From Salibacterium halotolerans (GTDB taxonomy: Bacteria; Bacillota; Bacilli; Bacillales; Marinococcaceae), in contig NZ_FOXD01000004.1 of NCBI RefSeq assembly GCF_900115625.1, positions 124,001-188,000 of the forward strand: a stretch of DNA of 64,000 bases. The letters run 5' to 3'. This document shows positions 8,969 through 18,058 of the stretch, piece by piece. The position numbers and the translations under genes were made by a program. The notes below the pieces were generated by a model that was given only the letters and a program-made list of their open reading frames with translations, was not told the origin of the DNA and did no database searches. The stretch's first letter is position 1; each line of letters begins with the position of its first letter.

Positions 8969-9955
8969 ATGTTAAAGAAAAATTGGAAGAAAATAGCCCT
9001 TGCGGCAGGTTTATCTTTAACCATGCTGACTGCGGCATGTGGTCAAAATGAATCAGGAGAAGGCGGCAGTGAAGGTTCAGGAGAAGGAAGCGGCAGCAAC
9101 GGAAGCTCAGGAGAAGAATCCGGTGAAAGTTCTGGTGAGCAGACAGAATCTTCTGCCAATGTAGGGGAAGCTGTAGATTATACGATTGTAGGTATTGAAC
9201 CGGGAGCAGGAGTTACAGCAGCCACAAATACTGCTCTTTCAGAGTATGATAATCTGTCCGGTTGGGAGCAGAAAACATCATCTACGGCTGCTATGTTATC
9301 GGAATTAAGAACAGCGTATAGTAATGAAGAGCCGATTGTCATTGTCGGTTGGAACCCGCACTTCAAATTCGCTCAGTGGGATCTGAAGTATCTGAAGGAT
9401 CCAAAGAATGCGTACGGGGAAGCTGAAGAAATCAGAACGATGGTAAGAACAGGACTGGAAGAGGATATGCCGGGAGTTTACACTATCTTGGACCGTTTCA
9501 AATGGACATTGGAAGACTCTGAATCCTTCCTGCTTGAAGCACAGGAAAAGGATATTGAAACAGTAGCCCAGGAGTGGGTCGACAACAATCAGGACAAAGT
9601 AGATGAATGGATAAACGGTGTAGAATCTGTAGACGGAAAGTCTGTAGAGCTGGCACTTACTCCATGGGATTCTGAACGTGCGTCTTCAAACGTTGTAAAA
9701 CTGGCACTGGAGCAGAAAGGCTATGATGTAACGCTCACACCAGTTGATCCGTCCATTGTGTTTGAGTCCCTCGCAAACGGAGATGTAGATGGTTCAACAG
9801 CAGCGTGGATGCCGAAAACGCATGGCAGTTTCTATGAAGAACACAAAGAAAATATTGTAGACCTCGGTCCTAACCTGGAAGGTGCCTTGACCGGATTAGC
9901 CGTTCCGACATATATGGATATTGAATCCATCGAAGACCTGGAACCTGCAGAATAA
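8969..9955 (+). CDS. Glycine betaine/proline ABC transporter substrate-binding lipoprotein
   Basis: A 328-residue OpuAC-type binding protein. The lipoprotein signal has its lipobox cysteine in LTAACGQ (C24), followed by a low-complexity Ser/Gly/Glu linker to about residue 65. The OpuAC-like core includes VIVGWNPHFKFAQWDLKYLKDP and the second-lobe GDVDGSTAAWMPKTHG segment. It would capture compatible solutes at the membrane face. No permease or ATPase gene is adjacent, so it must work with a transporter encoded elsewhere. AAGGAGTGG precedes the ATG and a clear terminator follows. Confidence 0.9.
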   Translation: MLKKNWKKIALAAGLSLTMLTAACGQNESGEGGSEGSGEGSGSNGSSGEESGESSGEQTESSANVGEAVDYTIVGIEPGAGVTAATNTALSEYDNLSGWEQKTSSTAAMLSELRTAYSNEEPIVIVGWNPHFKFAQWDLKYLKDPKNAYGEAEEIRTMVRTGLEEDMPGVYTILDRFKWTLEDSESFLLEAQEKDIETVAQEWVDNNQDKVDEWINGVESVDGKSVELALTPWDSERASSNVVKLALEQKGYDVTLTPVDPSIVFESLANGDVDGSTAAWMPKTHGSFYEEHKENIVDLGPNLEGALTGLAVPTYMDIESIEDLEPAE

Positions 9956-9964
9956 CAGAACAAC

Positions 9965-10004
9965 AAAAAGCCGCATTCGTGATAATCACGGATGTGGCTT
10001 TTTT
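9965..10004 (+). terminator. Terminator after betaine-binding protein
   Basis: A long hairpin, AAAAAGCCGCATTCGTGA paired imperfectly with TCACGGATGTGGCTTTTTT around a TAA loop, starts ten bases after the stop codon and ends in T residues. Confidence 0.88.
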
Positions 10005-10062
10005 CATTATCCCTTATTCATAGAATGTTTTATCTTTGATAAGCTGAAAAATCTACACCGGC

Positions 10063-10464
10063 TCAGAGAGCGGCCGGTACTGCTTCAGCAAAATCCGCTA
10101 ATGTCTTTTGCTTCAGCTCTTCTTCCATTGTATCTTCGGCTGATACCATCACCTGCTTTACCATGCACTCCGGATTATCGTTCAGGCAGCCGTCAAAAAG
10201 GGAGACAGGTCCTTCCACGGCATGAATGATATCAAGAAACGATATATCTTCCCAGCCGCGCGGCAGACGGTATCCGCCTTTGGCTCCGGATGCCGATTCC
10301 ACGAGCCCCGCTTTAACGAGCTGGGTTAAAATCTTGGACAGATACGTCGGCGAAATCTCCATTTTCTCCGCCAGCGGCTGTACGCCCAGCTGCTGTTTTG
10401 GATCGGTCACCACAAAATACAGCATCGTATGCAATGCGTAATTGGTCGCCTTCGAAAACTTCAT
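10063..10464 (-). CDS. Rrf2 family transcriptional regulator
   Basis: A 133-residue Rrf2 protein with the family's N-terminal helix-turn-helix: MKFSKATNYALHTML, then PLAEKMEISPTYLSKIL and the wing SASGAKGGYRL. Only two cysteines remain in the usual cluster region (FDGCLNDNPEC), so the three-cysteine iron-sulfur site of IscR and NsrR is incomplete. This is more like YwnA-type members that bind no cluster. The target is unknown. AGGTG lies upstream of the start codon. Confidence 0.88.
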   Translation of the reverse strand: MKFSKATNYALHTMLYFVVTDPKQQLGVQPLAEKMEISPTYLSKILTQLVKAGLVESASGAKGGYRLPRGWEDISFLDIIHAVEGPVSLFDGCLNDNPECMVKQVMVSAEDTMEEELKQKTLADFAEAVPAAL

Positions 10465-10622
10465 CTTTTTTCACCTCTATGAAAGAGTTATTATATCTAT
10501 AATAGATTCGGTTGATACAAAAGTCAAATGTCTGAAACACTCCTATATGTGATAAAATGGAATCAAATGGTATGGGAGTATGCAAGACAAAGGAATCAGC
10601 GGATAGAGGGAGGAGATGTGTT

Positions 10623-10946
10623 TTGGGGAAAAAACGGAATCTCGATACGCTCATTTTGGAGCTTCTGTATCATGAGAATATGCAGAGCAGGGAGCTGGCC
10701 AGGCGTCTCCGGTTGAAATCAATGAACCGGTTTAACGCAGTAAGACTGGATGATAAGCTGCAGAAGCTTGAAGAAAAAAACCGGGTGCGTTCCTATTGGT
10801 ACGACGACCAGAAGCAGACCAGCGGGGCGGTGTATTACATGATAACCGTTGAGGGGCAGAAAACCCTCCGCAAAAAGAAGGACAGAGGGTCTCTGGCTAT
10901 AGAAGTGTTAGGTTACATCCTGGATGGTATAAGAATCTGGCAGTAA
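10623..10946 (+). CDS. Small winged-helix (PadR-like) protein
   Basis: A 107-residue protein beginning at a TTG with GGGAGGAG seven bases upstream; an in-frame ATG at 10557 has no ribosome site. The N-terminal half (LDTLILELLYHENMQSREL, then RLDDKLQKLEEKNRVR and a GAVYYMITVEGQKTL wing) looks like a PadR-type winged helix that senses or binds DNA. The C-terminus is short. No partner is evident. It converges with the DUF4317 gene, with only five bases between the stops. Confidence 0.55.
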   Translation: MGKKRNLDTLILELLYHENMQSRELARRLRLKSMNRFNAVRLDDKLQKLEEKNRVRSYWYDDQKQTSGAVYYMITVEGQKTLRKKKDRGSLAIEVLGYILDGIRIWQ

Positions 10947-10951
10947 GCAGA

Positions 10952-12118
10952 TTATGGATTAAAAGCTTCCGGAAGCATTTTTAACCCGTCTACTTCTGCA
11001 TCTTCTTCTACTTCAATCATAATACAGCGTTTCCCGTTGTAATTTACCTGCCGGACGTATTCGAGATCCTGCGGGCTGATAGAGATATTGGCGATTTTAG
11101 TGTTAATCTTGATCGACTTCGAATTGTATTTCGGGACGACACTGCTTGCTTTCAATTCGTGGCTGTCGTTATCCACAGCCCGCTGGAACGCTGTTTTCAC
11201 CTGTTCGGGATCGACGTCTTCGCCGCTTTGTTTCAGCACCTGCCCGACGTCTTTGTAATCGAGCGTCGGCGCGGTGTCTTCTTCATTTTCCTCCACGACG
11301 CGGTGGATCTCCCCGTACACATTCGCGAGGGTGGAAGGGCTGACCTGTCCGCCGGTGACGTCTTTGATCACCTCCTCGAACACGGCTTTGTCTTCTTTTG
11401 CTGTTACGATTGTTTCTCCATTTAATACCTCTTCGATGAAGCGGTAATCAGGGTCATTGGCTTTTCCCGCCGCATAAAGAACACGGTTTACATCAGCCGC
11501 CCCGTCCGTGATGGATGGAAAAAGAAATCCCGACATCGGATGCTCGAGATCAATGACCGGATCGGTCTCGACGTTGTACTTGAATTCTTTCTCGATATAA
11601 TCGAACTGCATTTCCCGCTTCGGTTCTTCGGTCTGGTTGATGCTGCATAGAATAAAAGAATTGGAATACATCGTATCCGTCCCGCCTTCCCCGCTTTCTT
11701 CGCTCCGGCGCCCCGAGGGAACAGCATATTCCGCGCGGATAAAGGTGATGACGATATCTTTTTCATACGGCTCATCGTCTATCATTTTCTGCGTCATATG
11801 AAGCATCTGTTCTTTCCAATCTTCGGTCTCCGAGCTTAAGAGCCCTTTATGCAGAATCAACTGGCTGGAATGTTCCACGTCCCGCTGAAATTTCAACTCG
11901 AATAATTTTTCATCGAGCTTTCCGGTCAGGACTTTCTTGAAATTGGTCATGAAAAGCTCCTGCTGCTCCTTATCAAGCATCTCAAACGGCTGACTCTGGT
12001 AATGATAGATCTCGGACGTGTCTCTCCTAATATACACATGAAAAATCTCGGAAATTGTTAATGTATCGTTGTCCACTTTGAACTGCCGGCGCAGGCTGGC
12101 TATATCTTTTTTCTCCAC
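10952..12118 (-). CDS. DUF4317 family protein
   Basis: A 388-residue soluble protein starting MEKKDIASLRRQFK, with the IYHYQSQPFEMLDKEQQELFM segment typical of DUF4317, a Firmicutes family of unknown function. A nearly repeat-free acidic C-terminal region (EEDAEVDGLKMLPEAF) ends the protein. It has no membrane segments. Its 5' end faces the M23 gene, and a family A repeat array lies between the two. Confidence 0.75.
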   Translation of the reverse strand: MEKKDIASLRRQFKVDNDTLTISEIFHVYIRRDTSEIYHYQSQPFEMLDKEQQELFMTNFKKVLTGKLDEKLFELKFQRDVEHSSQLILHKGLLSSETEDWKEQMLHMTQKMIDDEPYEKDIVITFIRAEYAVPSGRRSEESGEGGTDTMYSNSFILCSINQTEEPKREMQFDYIEKEFKYNVETDPVIDLEHPMSGFLFPSITDGAADVNRVLYAAGKANDPDYRFIEEVLNGETIVTAKEDKAVFEEVIKDVTGGQVSPSTLANVYGEIHRVVEENEEDTAPTLDYKDVGQVLKQSGEDVDPEQVKTAFQRAVDNDSHELKASSVVPKYNSKSIKINTKIANISISPQDLEYVRQVNYNGKRCIMIEVEEDAEVDGLKMLPEAFNP

Positions 12119-12192
12119 TACGGTTCACTCCTCGGCTGCGTTGTCGTTAGCTGATGTTTTATTTTAACATAGAAGTAAAGCACACTGAATGC

Positions 12193-12287
12193 GGGCGCAA
12201 TGAGGTAGATTACGAGCGAATGTATGTTGATTGCGGGCGAAAACGTGTCGAAAACAAGCGAAACTGTGTCGAAATCGAGCGAAATCG
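12193..12287. repeat. Family A 21-bp tandem repeat array, copy 3
   Basis: Units begin at 12193, 12214, 12235, 12256 and 12277, exactly 21 bp apart, with cores GGGCGCA, GAGCGAA, GGGCGAA, AAGCGAA and GAGCGAA and TGTCGAAA in two of them. Unlike the other copies, this one lies between two divergent gene starts, where promoters are expected. The open frames that run through it on both strands are artefacts of the seven-codon period. Confidence 0.85.
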
Positions 12288-12320
12288 TTTATTCTACTAC
12301 TGAAGAAAAGGAGAAAATCA

Positions 12321-13226
12321 ATGACGGGAACGATCATACAGTTATTCATTATCCAGCTTCTGCTGCCGGCGTTGTTCATCATTTCGCTGTGGCGGGCGAA
12401 AATGACCAGCAAGCTGGAGTGGATCATACAGGGACTATTCACGACAACGTTTATCAGCTGGATCTTTTTGTCATCACCATGGTACTGGTCCAGTTACTAC
12501 CTCCGTTTTGTCTGGCTGCTTCTACTGGTGCTGGCGCTTTTCTTTTCGTGGAAAAAAATCAGGACTATGCCGTTTCGTGCTGCATACTCCCGCAGTCAGA
12601 AAGGATCGCTTGTCGTCTACGTTCTGCTGCTGATTATTTTTGGTATGTATCACATCGGTATTATAAACGGATACAGTGCGGAAGAAGAAGCGGTGGAACT
12701 CGCCTTTCCGCTGCAGAATGGCACATATTACGTGAGTCACGGAGGCGCGGATACACAGATTAACTACCACAACGCACATCCGGCGCAGGAATTCGCCGTC
12801 GATGTCGTGGCTTTGAATACGCTGGGATCACGAGCGGCAGGATTGTATCCGGAAAATCTGGATAAATACACGATATACGGCAAAGAACTGCACAGTCCAT
12901 GCAGCGGTGAAGTGACCGCAAGCCGCAGCACCCTGCCGGATCTCACACCCCCTGAGACCAACGCGGATCAGCCGAGAGGCAATTTTGTGGAAGTGCAGTG
13001 TGACGGGCAAAATGTCCAGGTGCTTCTCGCCCACATGCAGGAAGGCAGCGTGCAGGTGGAAGAAGGGGACACCGTTGAGGAAGGTGATCCGATCGGCGTC
13101 ATCGGCAACTCCGGCAACACGAGTGAACCCCATCTACATATGCACGCCGAGCGGAACGGAGAAGGAGTGCCGATGACCTTCAACGGCCGCTTTCTCGTGA
13201 GAAACGATATAGTGTGGCTGCGATGA
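12321..13226 (+). CDS. Membrane-anchored M23-like metallopeptidase
   Basis: A 301-residue protein with three or four hydrophobic N-terminal helices (residues 1 to about 115) and a C-terminal M23 (LytM-like) domain. The domain shows HPAQEFAVDVV, SPCSGEVTASRS, VLLAHMQEGSV, GDPIGVIGNSGNTSEPHLHMHAERN. The HxH of the zinc site (HLHMH) is intact and the usual HxxxD motif appears as HPAQEFAVD. It may trim peptidoglycan or act as a scaffold at the cell surface. The ATG at 12321 follows AAAAGGAG by eight bases; an upstream in-frame ATG at 12231 lies inside the repeat array and is rejected. Confidence 0.78.
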   Translation: MTGTIIQLFIIQLLLPALFIISLWRAKMTSKLEWIIQGLFTTTFISWIFLSSPWYWSSYYLRFVWLLLLVLALFFSWKKIRTMPFRAAYSRSQKGSLVVYVLLLIIFGMYHIGIINGYSAEEEAVELAFPLQNGTYYVSHGGADTQINYHNAHPAQEFAVDVVALNTLGSRAAGLYPENLDKYTIYGKELHSPCSGEVTASRSTLPDLTPPETNADQPRGNFVEVQCDGQNVQVLLAHMQEGSVQVEEGDTVEEGDPIGVIGNSGNTSEPHLHMHAERNGEGVPMTFNGRFLVRNDIVWLR

Positions 13227-13245
13227 ACCTGCTTTAGGTGTTTGC

Positions 13246-13334
13246 AGGCGGAATATTGTCGATTGCGAGCGAAATTGTGTGCTTTACGAGCGAAACCATG
13301 TCGATTGCGGGCGAAAATGGAGATGTTGCGAGCG
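13246..13334. repeat. Family A 21-bp tandem repeat array, copy 4
   Basis: Units begin at 13246, 13267, 13288, 13309 and 13330, again exactly 21 bp apart, with cores AGGCGGA, GAGCGAA, GAGCGAA, GGGCGAA and GAGCGTT. TGTCGATTGC replaces TGTCGAAAAC in several units. This copy sits between the convergent ends of the M23 and GH59 genes. Confidence 0.85.
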
Positions 13335-13350
13335 TTCCGCTGATATATAT

Positions 13351-13382
13351 AAACGCCGCCCCTCGTAAAAGGGACGGCGTTC
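13351..13382 (-). terminator. Hairpin downstream of GH59 gene
   Basis: An inverted repeat AACGCCGCCCC / GGGACGGCGTT lies just after the GH59 stop on the minus strand. The T tract on that strand is weak (TTTATATATA), so termination is likely but may be inefficient. Confidence 0.6.
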
Positions 13383-13392
13383 TAAACCAATT

Positions 13393-16300
13393 TTATGCTT
13401 CCACCAGTCCATCTACGGCCTGCTGCAGGGAATTCTCTACAGCATGGACTTCTATCAGGGTGGAGTTCGGATTTTTCAGTATCTGCTTTGCGTTCTGCCT
13501 GGTTTTATGGAACGTTTTCCAACTGTCTTTTGTATAGTCTTTATGGTTTCTGTCCTGCTGGGCGTCGAACAATTCCTGCAGCGAGGATTTATCGACGCTG
13601 ATGTTATTTTCTCCAGTAATCACATCCATGCCGTCCAGTACAAAGCTGCCGCCTTTCACGACGATTTCGGCGCTGTGGGTTTTGTTTTCGAGTCCCCGCA
13701 GCACGTAGGACGTCTGTCTCGCGCCGGTAGCATGAATCCGGTGATCCTCCTGAATCAGGGTGCCATCCACGTACACGTCAATTAACGCATCCGGCGTGGC
13801 ACCGAACAGGTTAAAGCCTGTACCTTCAAAATCAAACACCATGCTGTTTGTTTGTTCTTCCGTATCCGGGGTGCTGTAAATATTGACGCCGCGGTAATCC
13901 ATATACGTTTCTTTGGCTTCATTGTCTCCAAGCGACACTTTCAACGTGTGCTGTCCTTCTTCGAGGTTGCGTACGGAATAGCGGATGCCGGTGTCGGAGT
14001 CGACAGTGTGACTCCCCATATCTTCGCCGTCGAGCTCCACCTGATAGGCGGTTTCTTCGCCGGTGCCTGCTAAATAGTCAATGCCGGTGCCGGTGAAATG
14101 GACAAGAATGTACGGATTGTCGTCAAAATTTGCCCACGCATTGGTACTGTTGGCGCCCCAGTCGTTTTCCCCTTCACGGTAGGCATATACAGTGTTATCG
14201 TTCCCGTCAATCGCTGATTCTTCCGATACGGCCGTGAAATCATCGGGAGCCAGGGTGTCCTTTGTCGTAAGCGGACGCTCCTCCGATGTTTCCACCTCAG
14301 CGTGGGTGAAGCTCGCATACCCGTCGTTTGCAACAACTTTCAACGTATGCTCGGTTTCTTCCAGGTTTTCAGCGGACCAGACCATCTGCTCTCTTTCGCT
14401 GTTATTCAGGTAGTCTGCCTCTCCGGCTGGTTCGCCGTCAAGATAGACATCGGCGGTCCCGTTGGATGGATTCGTGATGCCGTACAACCTGATTTCATTT
14501 CCTTCAAATGTAATTTCAAATGATTCGCCGCCGGATCCCCAGGCATTTGTTCCATTGGAGGACCAATCGCCGGAATAGTAGACTTTATTTAATGTGCCCC
14601 GGGTGTCGGTCGTGTCCTGGTGGTCGATGTCCACGCCGTTCCAGACAGGTACATCGGTTTCGGTGGTCATCAATGTCCGGTTGAAATGATCAAACCCGGT
14701 ACGGCTGTAGGTCCAGTCGCCCACGTAACCGATCGGATTCACGTCGTCTTCGTTACTTTGGGCTTCCTCTTTCGAATCGTAGACATGACCTTGCGCGTTA
14801 TCTACCTTTTCTGATTCGTAGGCATAGCTGTCCAGCGGCTCGATTTTCAAGTTGTCGATGAGTGTTTCATAATAACCGGAGCCAAGCGACACCCGTCCGG
14901 CCATGACCGTTTTTTCTTTATCGGTGTAGCTTGCGATTTCCTTCTCATCGAGATACAGCGTAAACGTATTTTCTTTTGCTTCCAGGGCTATATTGTGCCA
15001 CTTGCTGCTATCAAAGCCGTCGACGGTTCCCTCTTTAACGACGCTTCCCATTTTCACTATTTCATAGGTTCCATCCTCATAAACTTTCGCGTTATAAGGA
15101 GCCTGGGAATCACCGCCGCCCGCTTTCACCTGACGGACGCCGATCAGCGCATAATTGCTTCTGTTCTCTGCTTTCGGGGTGTGGGTGTCGAGCAGAAAAT
15201 CATACGATGCTTTGTAGTTCGCCCAGCGGTGGTCCCCGATATTGGTTGTCGGGTTGCGGTCGGCCTTTGCGCCGTCATTTCCGCCCCAGACAGCCCATTC
15301 CGCGCCGATAATGTCAGGCGTGATTTTCTGCTGCAGCATGCTGCCGTGCTGTTCTGCTTTTGGAATGCTCCGTTCGACCCGCTCGTAGCTTCCCTGTTCT
15401 TTTGGTTTGGTAGCCTGTTTCACGACCTCGAACGCACCGGTTTGATCGGTGGTATAACGCGGCGTACCGCCGCGGCGCTCGATGTAGTCTCCTCCTTGTT
15501 CATCGGTGCCGTACTCGTCATATTCAAAATCATCCTCGTAGGGAAGAGAAAGAATCGTGTCTTCGGACGTATCGACCGGGGCCGACTCATATTCAAAACC
15601 TTCCACCTCAGCCTGCTTGTCCAATGTGGAGATGGTGACGATCGAGTAAGGACCTACATCAATGTTGTACTGTCCGTCTTCCGGTGTGATCGTTTTTTTG
15701 TGCTGGAACCAGTTTTCATCAATCGCTCCGCCTTCCCCGGGACCTTTGGTTTCCCACACGTGAACCGGAGCATTTTCCTTGCCGCTTAACTGCTCCGCCT
15801 GCATCGTATAACGGCGGGTATCTTCCGTATTGTTGGCGAAAATCGTGGAGTAGTCGTCTGTTTCCGGGTCTTTCAGCGTCATGTAGTTGTGCGTGCTTGT
15901 ATCAACTTCGACACCGCCGTCGAAAAATTCTCCGTCGCTCGCCGTCGCGCCCTGTACGTACTGCCAGCGCTCATTTTTCTCTGTGGAGCGGTCGTCATGT
16001 TCGATAAAGTTCATGACATGGCGCACACCCTGAAGACCGCCATCCACTTCATAAAAACCGGACCAGGGGTCTTTCGCGCTGATCAGATGCTTCGGATTGT
16101 ACGACGCGCCTTCGTAGAAAGCACTGACCGAAGGCTGAAAGTCAAATGATACAGCGTTGAGCGGATGCTCACCGGCTCCTTCCCAGGAGTAAGCGGAGAT
16201 GATACGGGACGTGACATCCACAATGCCGTACTGTCCGCCGAGCCCGTTGTACTGCGGTTCCATGTTTTCCCGGTAGCGTGCGTTCACCATCGGGGCAACA

Positions 16301-17205
16301 CCTTCAGAAATCCAGACTTCTTTTGGTTTTTTTCCATTATCTTTAAGGGTGTTCTGAAGCTCTGTTAATTCAGCAGAGCCTGATATTTCATAGTGGGTAC
16401 TGATCACATCGATATCTTCCCGCAGGTCTTCATGGTCGAGAAGGGTCTGACTGATAGAAGATGTATCGCGGTACCCGTCCGCGGCCACAAGTTTGATATC
16501 TTCATAGTCTTCGGCGTAATTTGGTTCATCTTCAAGAGATGTAGTGAAATACTGCAGCCATTCTTCATCAATTCTGCCGTTACCGTTCTGGGCTCGTTCA
16601 TTCTGCGTCACACCGACATAATCCAGCTTAAAGCCGTATTCTTCTTCCACGGCATCGATTGTGTCTTTGTACCATTGGTATCTCTTTTCATAATTCTGAT
16701 TGGCCGCACCTTCCCACGTCCAACGCGGTTCTCCCCAGCGCAAAATTTCAGTTGTAATATTTTCATTGATCGATTTCGCATCGGCGGCGAACTGAAATCC
16801 AGCTCCGCGCAGGACGTTGGCAGGTTCATCCTCATAACGCTTGGTGGCGGGTTCTGTTCCGGATGAAGAGTTCACATCCGCACCCAGTTCCACTTTCACG
16901 TGGGCAAGCCCCGCGCCGGTGTCAGGATCAAACAATTGATGCATAATCTCCCAGTACGCATCTGGATGTTCTTCCTTGTAATCCAACATCAACCGTGTCG
17001 TGTTATTGGCAGAAACCGTGCCGAATCCTTTGAACCGGTGATCTTCATCGACATCATTCCCATTGATGGTAATGGTTTCCCTTTCTTCATCCGCCAGCAC
17101 TTTTTCACCGGCTGTCATAGTGGCGAGTCCCGGCAAAACCAGCAGAAGAGCGGCGGACGCCAGCTGTTTTTTTCCAATCATCGAATTCATAACCCCTTTT
17201 TTCAT
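13393..17205 (-). CDS. Secreted multidomain GH59 (galactocerebrosidase-family) beta-galactosidase
   Basis: A 1270-residue exported enzyme. After a signal peptide (cleavage near residue 38), residues 50 to about 400 match GH59: FKGFGTVSANNTTRLMLDY, then GAGLAHVKVELGAD. The acid/base E203 lies in DYVGVTQNERAQN and the nucleophile E301 in VWISEGVAP. A beta-rich region follows, with a LamG-like domain (about 560-790), two galactose-binding-like or CBM domains (about 850-1110) and a C-terminal FIVAR-like helical module. It should release terminal beta-galactose from a polymer or glycan outside the cell. The start is uncertain: ATGs at 17190 and 17181 follow AAAGGGG more closely. It diverges from the ABC importer operon. 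Confidence 0.85.
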   Translation of the reverse strand: MKKGVMNSMIGKKQLASAALLLVLPGLATMTAGEKVLADEERETITINGNDVDEDHRFKGFGTVSANNTTRLMLDYKEEHPDAYWEIMHQLFDPDTGAGLAHVKVELGADVNSSSGTEPATKRYEDEPANVLRGAGFQFAADAKSINENITTEILRWGEPRWTWEGAANQNYEKRYQWYKDTIDAVEEEYGFKLDYVGVTQNERAQNGNGRIDEEWLQYFTTSLEDEPNYAEDYEDIKLVAADGYRDTSSISQTLLDHEDLREDIDVISTHYEISGSAELTELQNTLKDNGKKPKEVWISEGVAPMVNARYRENMEPQYNGLGGQYGIVDVTSRIISAYSWEGAGEHPLNAVSFDFQPSVSAFYEGASYNPKHLISAKDPWSGFYEVDGGLQGVRHVMNFIEHDDRSTEKNERWQYVQGATASDGEFFDGGVEVDTSTHNYMTLKDPETDDYSTIFANNTEDTRRYTMQAEQLSGKENAPVHVWETKGPGEGGAIDENWFQHKKTITPEDGQYNIDVGPYSIVTISTLDKQAEVEGFEYESAPVDTSEDTILSLPYEDDFEYDEYGTDEQGGDYIERRGGTPRYTTDQTGAFEVVKQATKPKEQGSYERVERSIPKAEQHGSMLQQKITPDIIGAEWAVWGGNDGAKADRNPTTNIGDHRWANYKASYDFLLDTHTPKAENRSNYALIGVRQVKAGGGDSQAPYNAKVYEDGTYEIVKMGSVVKEGTVDGFDSSKWHNIALEAKENTFTLYLDEKEIASYTDKEKTVMAGRVSLGSGYYETLIDNLKIEPLDSYAYESEKVDNAQGHVYDSKEEAQSNEDDVNPIGYVGDWTYSRTGFDHFNRTLMTTETDVPVWNGVDIDHQDTTDTRGTLNKVYYSGDWSSNGTNAWGSGGESFEITFEGNEIRLYGITNPSNGTADVYLDGEPAGEADYLNNSEREQMVWSAENLEETEHTLKVVANDGYASFTHAEVETSEERPLTTKDTLAPDDFTAVSEESAIDGNDNTVYAYREGENDWGANSTNAWANFDDNPYILVHFTGTGIDYLAGTGEETAYQVELDGEDMGSHTVDSDTGIRYSVRNLEEGQHTLKVSLGDNEAKETYMDYRGVNIYSTPDTEEQTNSMVFDFEGTGFNLFGATPDALIDVYVDGTLIQEDHRIHATGARQTSYVLRGLENKTHSAEIVVKGGSFVLDGMDVITGENNISVDKSSLQELFDAQQDRNHKDYTKDSWKTFHKTRQNAKQILKNPNSTLIEVHAVENSLQQAVDGLVEA

Positions 17206-17275
17206 TATTATGCTGCGGTGACGTACAAGCCTCCTTTCTGTAAGTGTCCATAACGGTTATCATTGTACGTTGTAT

Positions 17276-17289
17276 TGTATGCGCTTTCA
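17276..17289 (-). promoter_or_regulatory. cre-like site upstream of GH59 gene
   Basis: On the minus strand this reads TGAAAGCGCATACA, one mismatch from the CcpA consensus TGWAANCGNTNWCA. A near-identical string (TGAAAACGCATACA) precedes the divergent importer operon, which suggests shared catabolite control. Confidence 0.5.
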
Positions 17290-17513
17290 TATAACTATTT
17301 TGCTTATTATGAAAATAATTTGACTGACTTGGCGGAGAAAGACAATGTTAAATGGAAGGAGCATTGCGTTCGCGCCGATAAAGCAGGATAAGCCGATATC
17401 CCACAAACAATCGTCGATATAATATAAATTCCTGCTTGAAAAGCAGCGCGCGGGAGGCCGCAGGTTTTCTGATGGTATGTTATACTATAGGTAAAAAAAG
17501 GGAGGCGCACGGG

Positions 17514-17699
17514 ATGTATTGGCTGATCCTTGCCATGGTCGGGACATCTTTCTTTTTTTCGTTTTTCTTCGGGGAACAGTCATGGACCGACTATTACCTA
17601 CTGGCGGTATGTCTTTTCATGCTTATTATCTTCACCGCTACCCATATAAAAAGGACCAGAAAAAAAACAGGCAGCAAAGACGGATGCCGATATTCGTGA
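17514..17699 (+). CDS. Small membrane protein with two helices
   Basis: A 61-residue protein made almost entirely of two hydrophobic helices (YWLILAMVGTSFFFSFFFG and YYLLAVCLFMLIIFTATHI) and a basic C-terminal tail. The ATG at 17514 follows GGGAGG by nine bases. It lies alone in the gap between the GH59 gene and the importer operon and has its own terminator. No family is recognised. Confidence 0.55.
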   Translation: MYWLILAMVGTSFFFSFFFGEQSWTDYYLLAVCLFMLIIFTATHIKRTRKKTGSKDGCRYS

Positions 17700-17701
17700 A
17701 T

Positions 17702-17738
17702 AAAAACCGACCCGTGTCACCATACCGGGCCGGTTTTT
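17702..17738 (+). terminator. Terminator after small membrane protein
   Basis: An imperfect stem, AAAAACCGACCCG paired with CGGGCCGGTTTTT, directly follows the stop codon and ends in five T residues. Confidence 0.8.
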
Positions 17739-17808
17739 AACTTGCGGCGGGTCCAGCACAAAGAATGCGGCGCCGCCTATGAATACTATTCAAATGAAAG
17801 AAAGCGAT

Positions 17809-17971
17809 AGTGTCCAATAGGAAAGACCTATCGGACACTAAGATGTGGAAAAACCGGATTAGTGGTTCCCTATGTAGGGTGTATGACCACTAACCGTGCG
17901 AAAAATGGAGATAGTGTCCTATAGAGCGTTTTTAACGGCTGCTAATGCCGCAACCCCATCAAATAGTGTCC
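17809..17971. promoter_or_regulatory. Cluster of hairpins and TAGTGTCC motifs upstream of importer operon
   Basis: A 14-bp inverted repeat with one mismatch (TAGTGTCCAATAGG / CCTATCGGACACTA) spans 17809-17841. A second nested hairpin spans 17860-17894 (TTAGTGGT / ACCACTAA around CCCTATGTAGGG). TAGTGTCC recurs at 17913 and 17964, and AGTGTCCATA occurs at 17243 upstream of the GH59 gene. No coding frame is supported here. The motifs are candidate binding sites for the locus response regulator or leader hairpins. Confidence 0.5.
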
Positions 17972-18058
17972 ACAAAACGGATGCCTCAGAGAAACCTCGT
18001 TGCAGCAAAAAGCAAAATTCTTTTCATTTCAGTCAAATCTGTTCCATGTGCTCATTGT

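Noticed and set aside
12164-12442. 92-codon minus-strand frame with FARNQHTFARN-type heptads
   Set aside because: It reads through family A repeats and antisense to the M23 gene; the heptads come from the 21-bp DNA period and there is no ribosome site.
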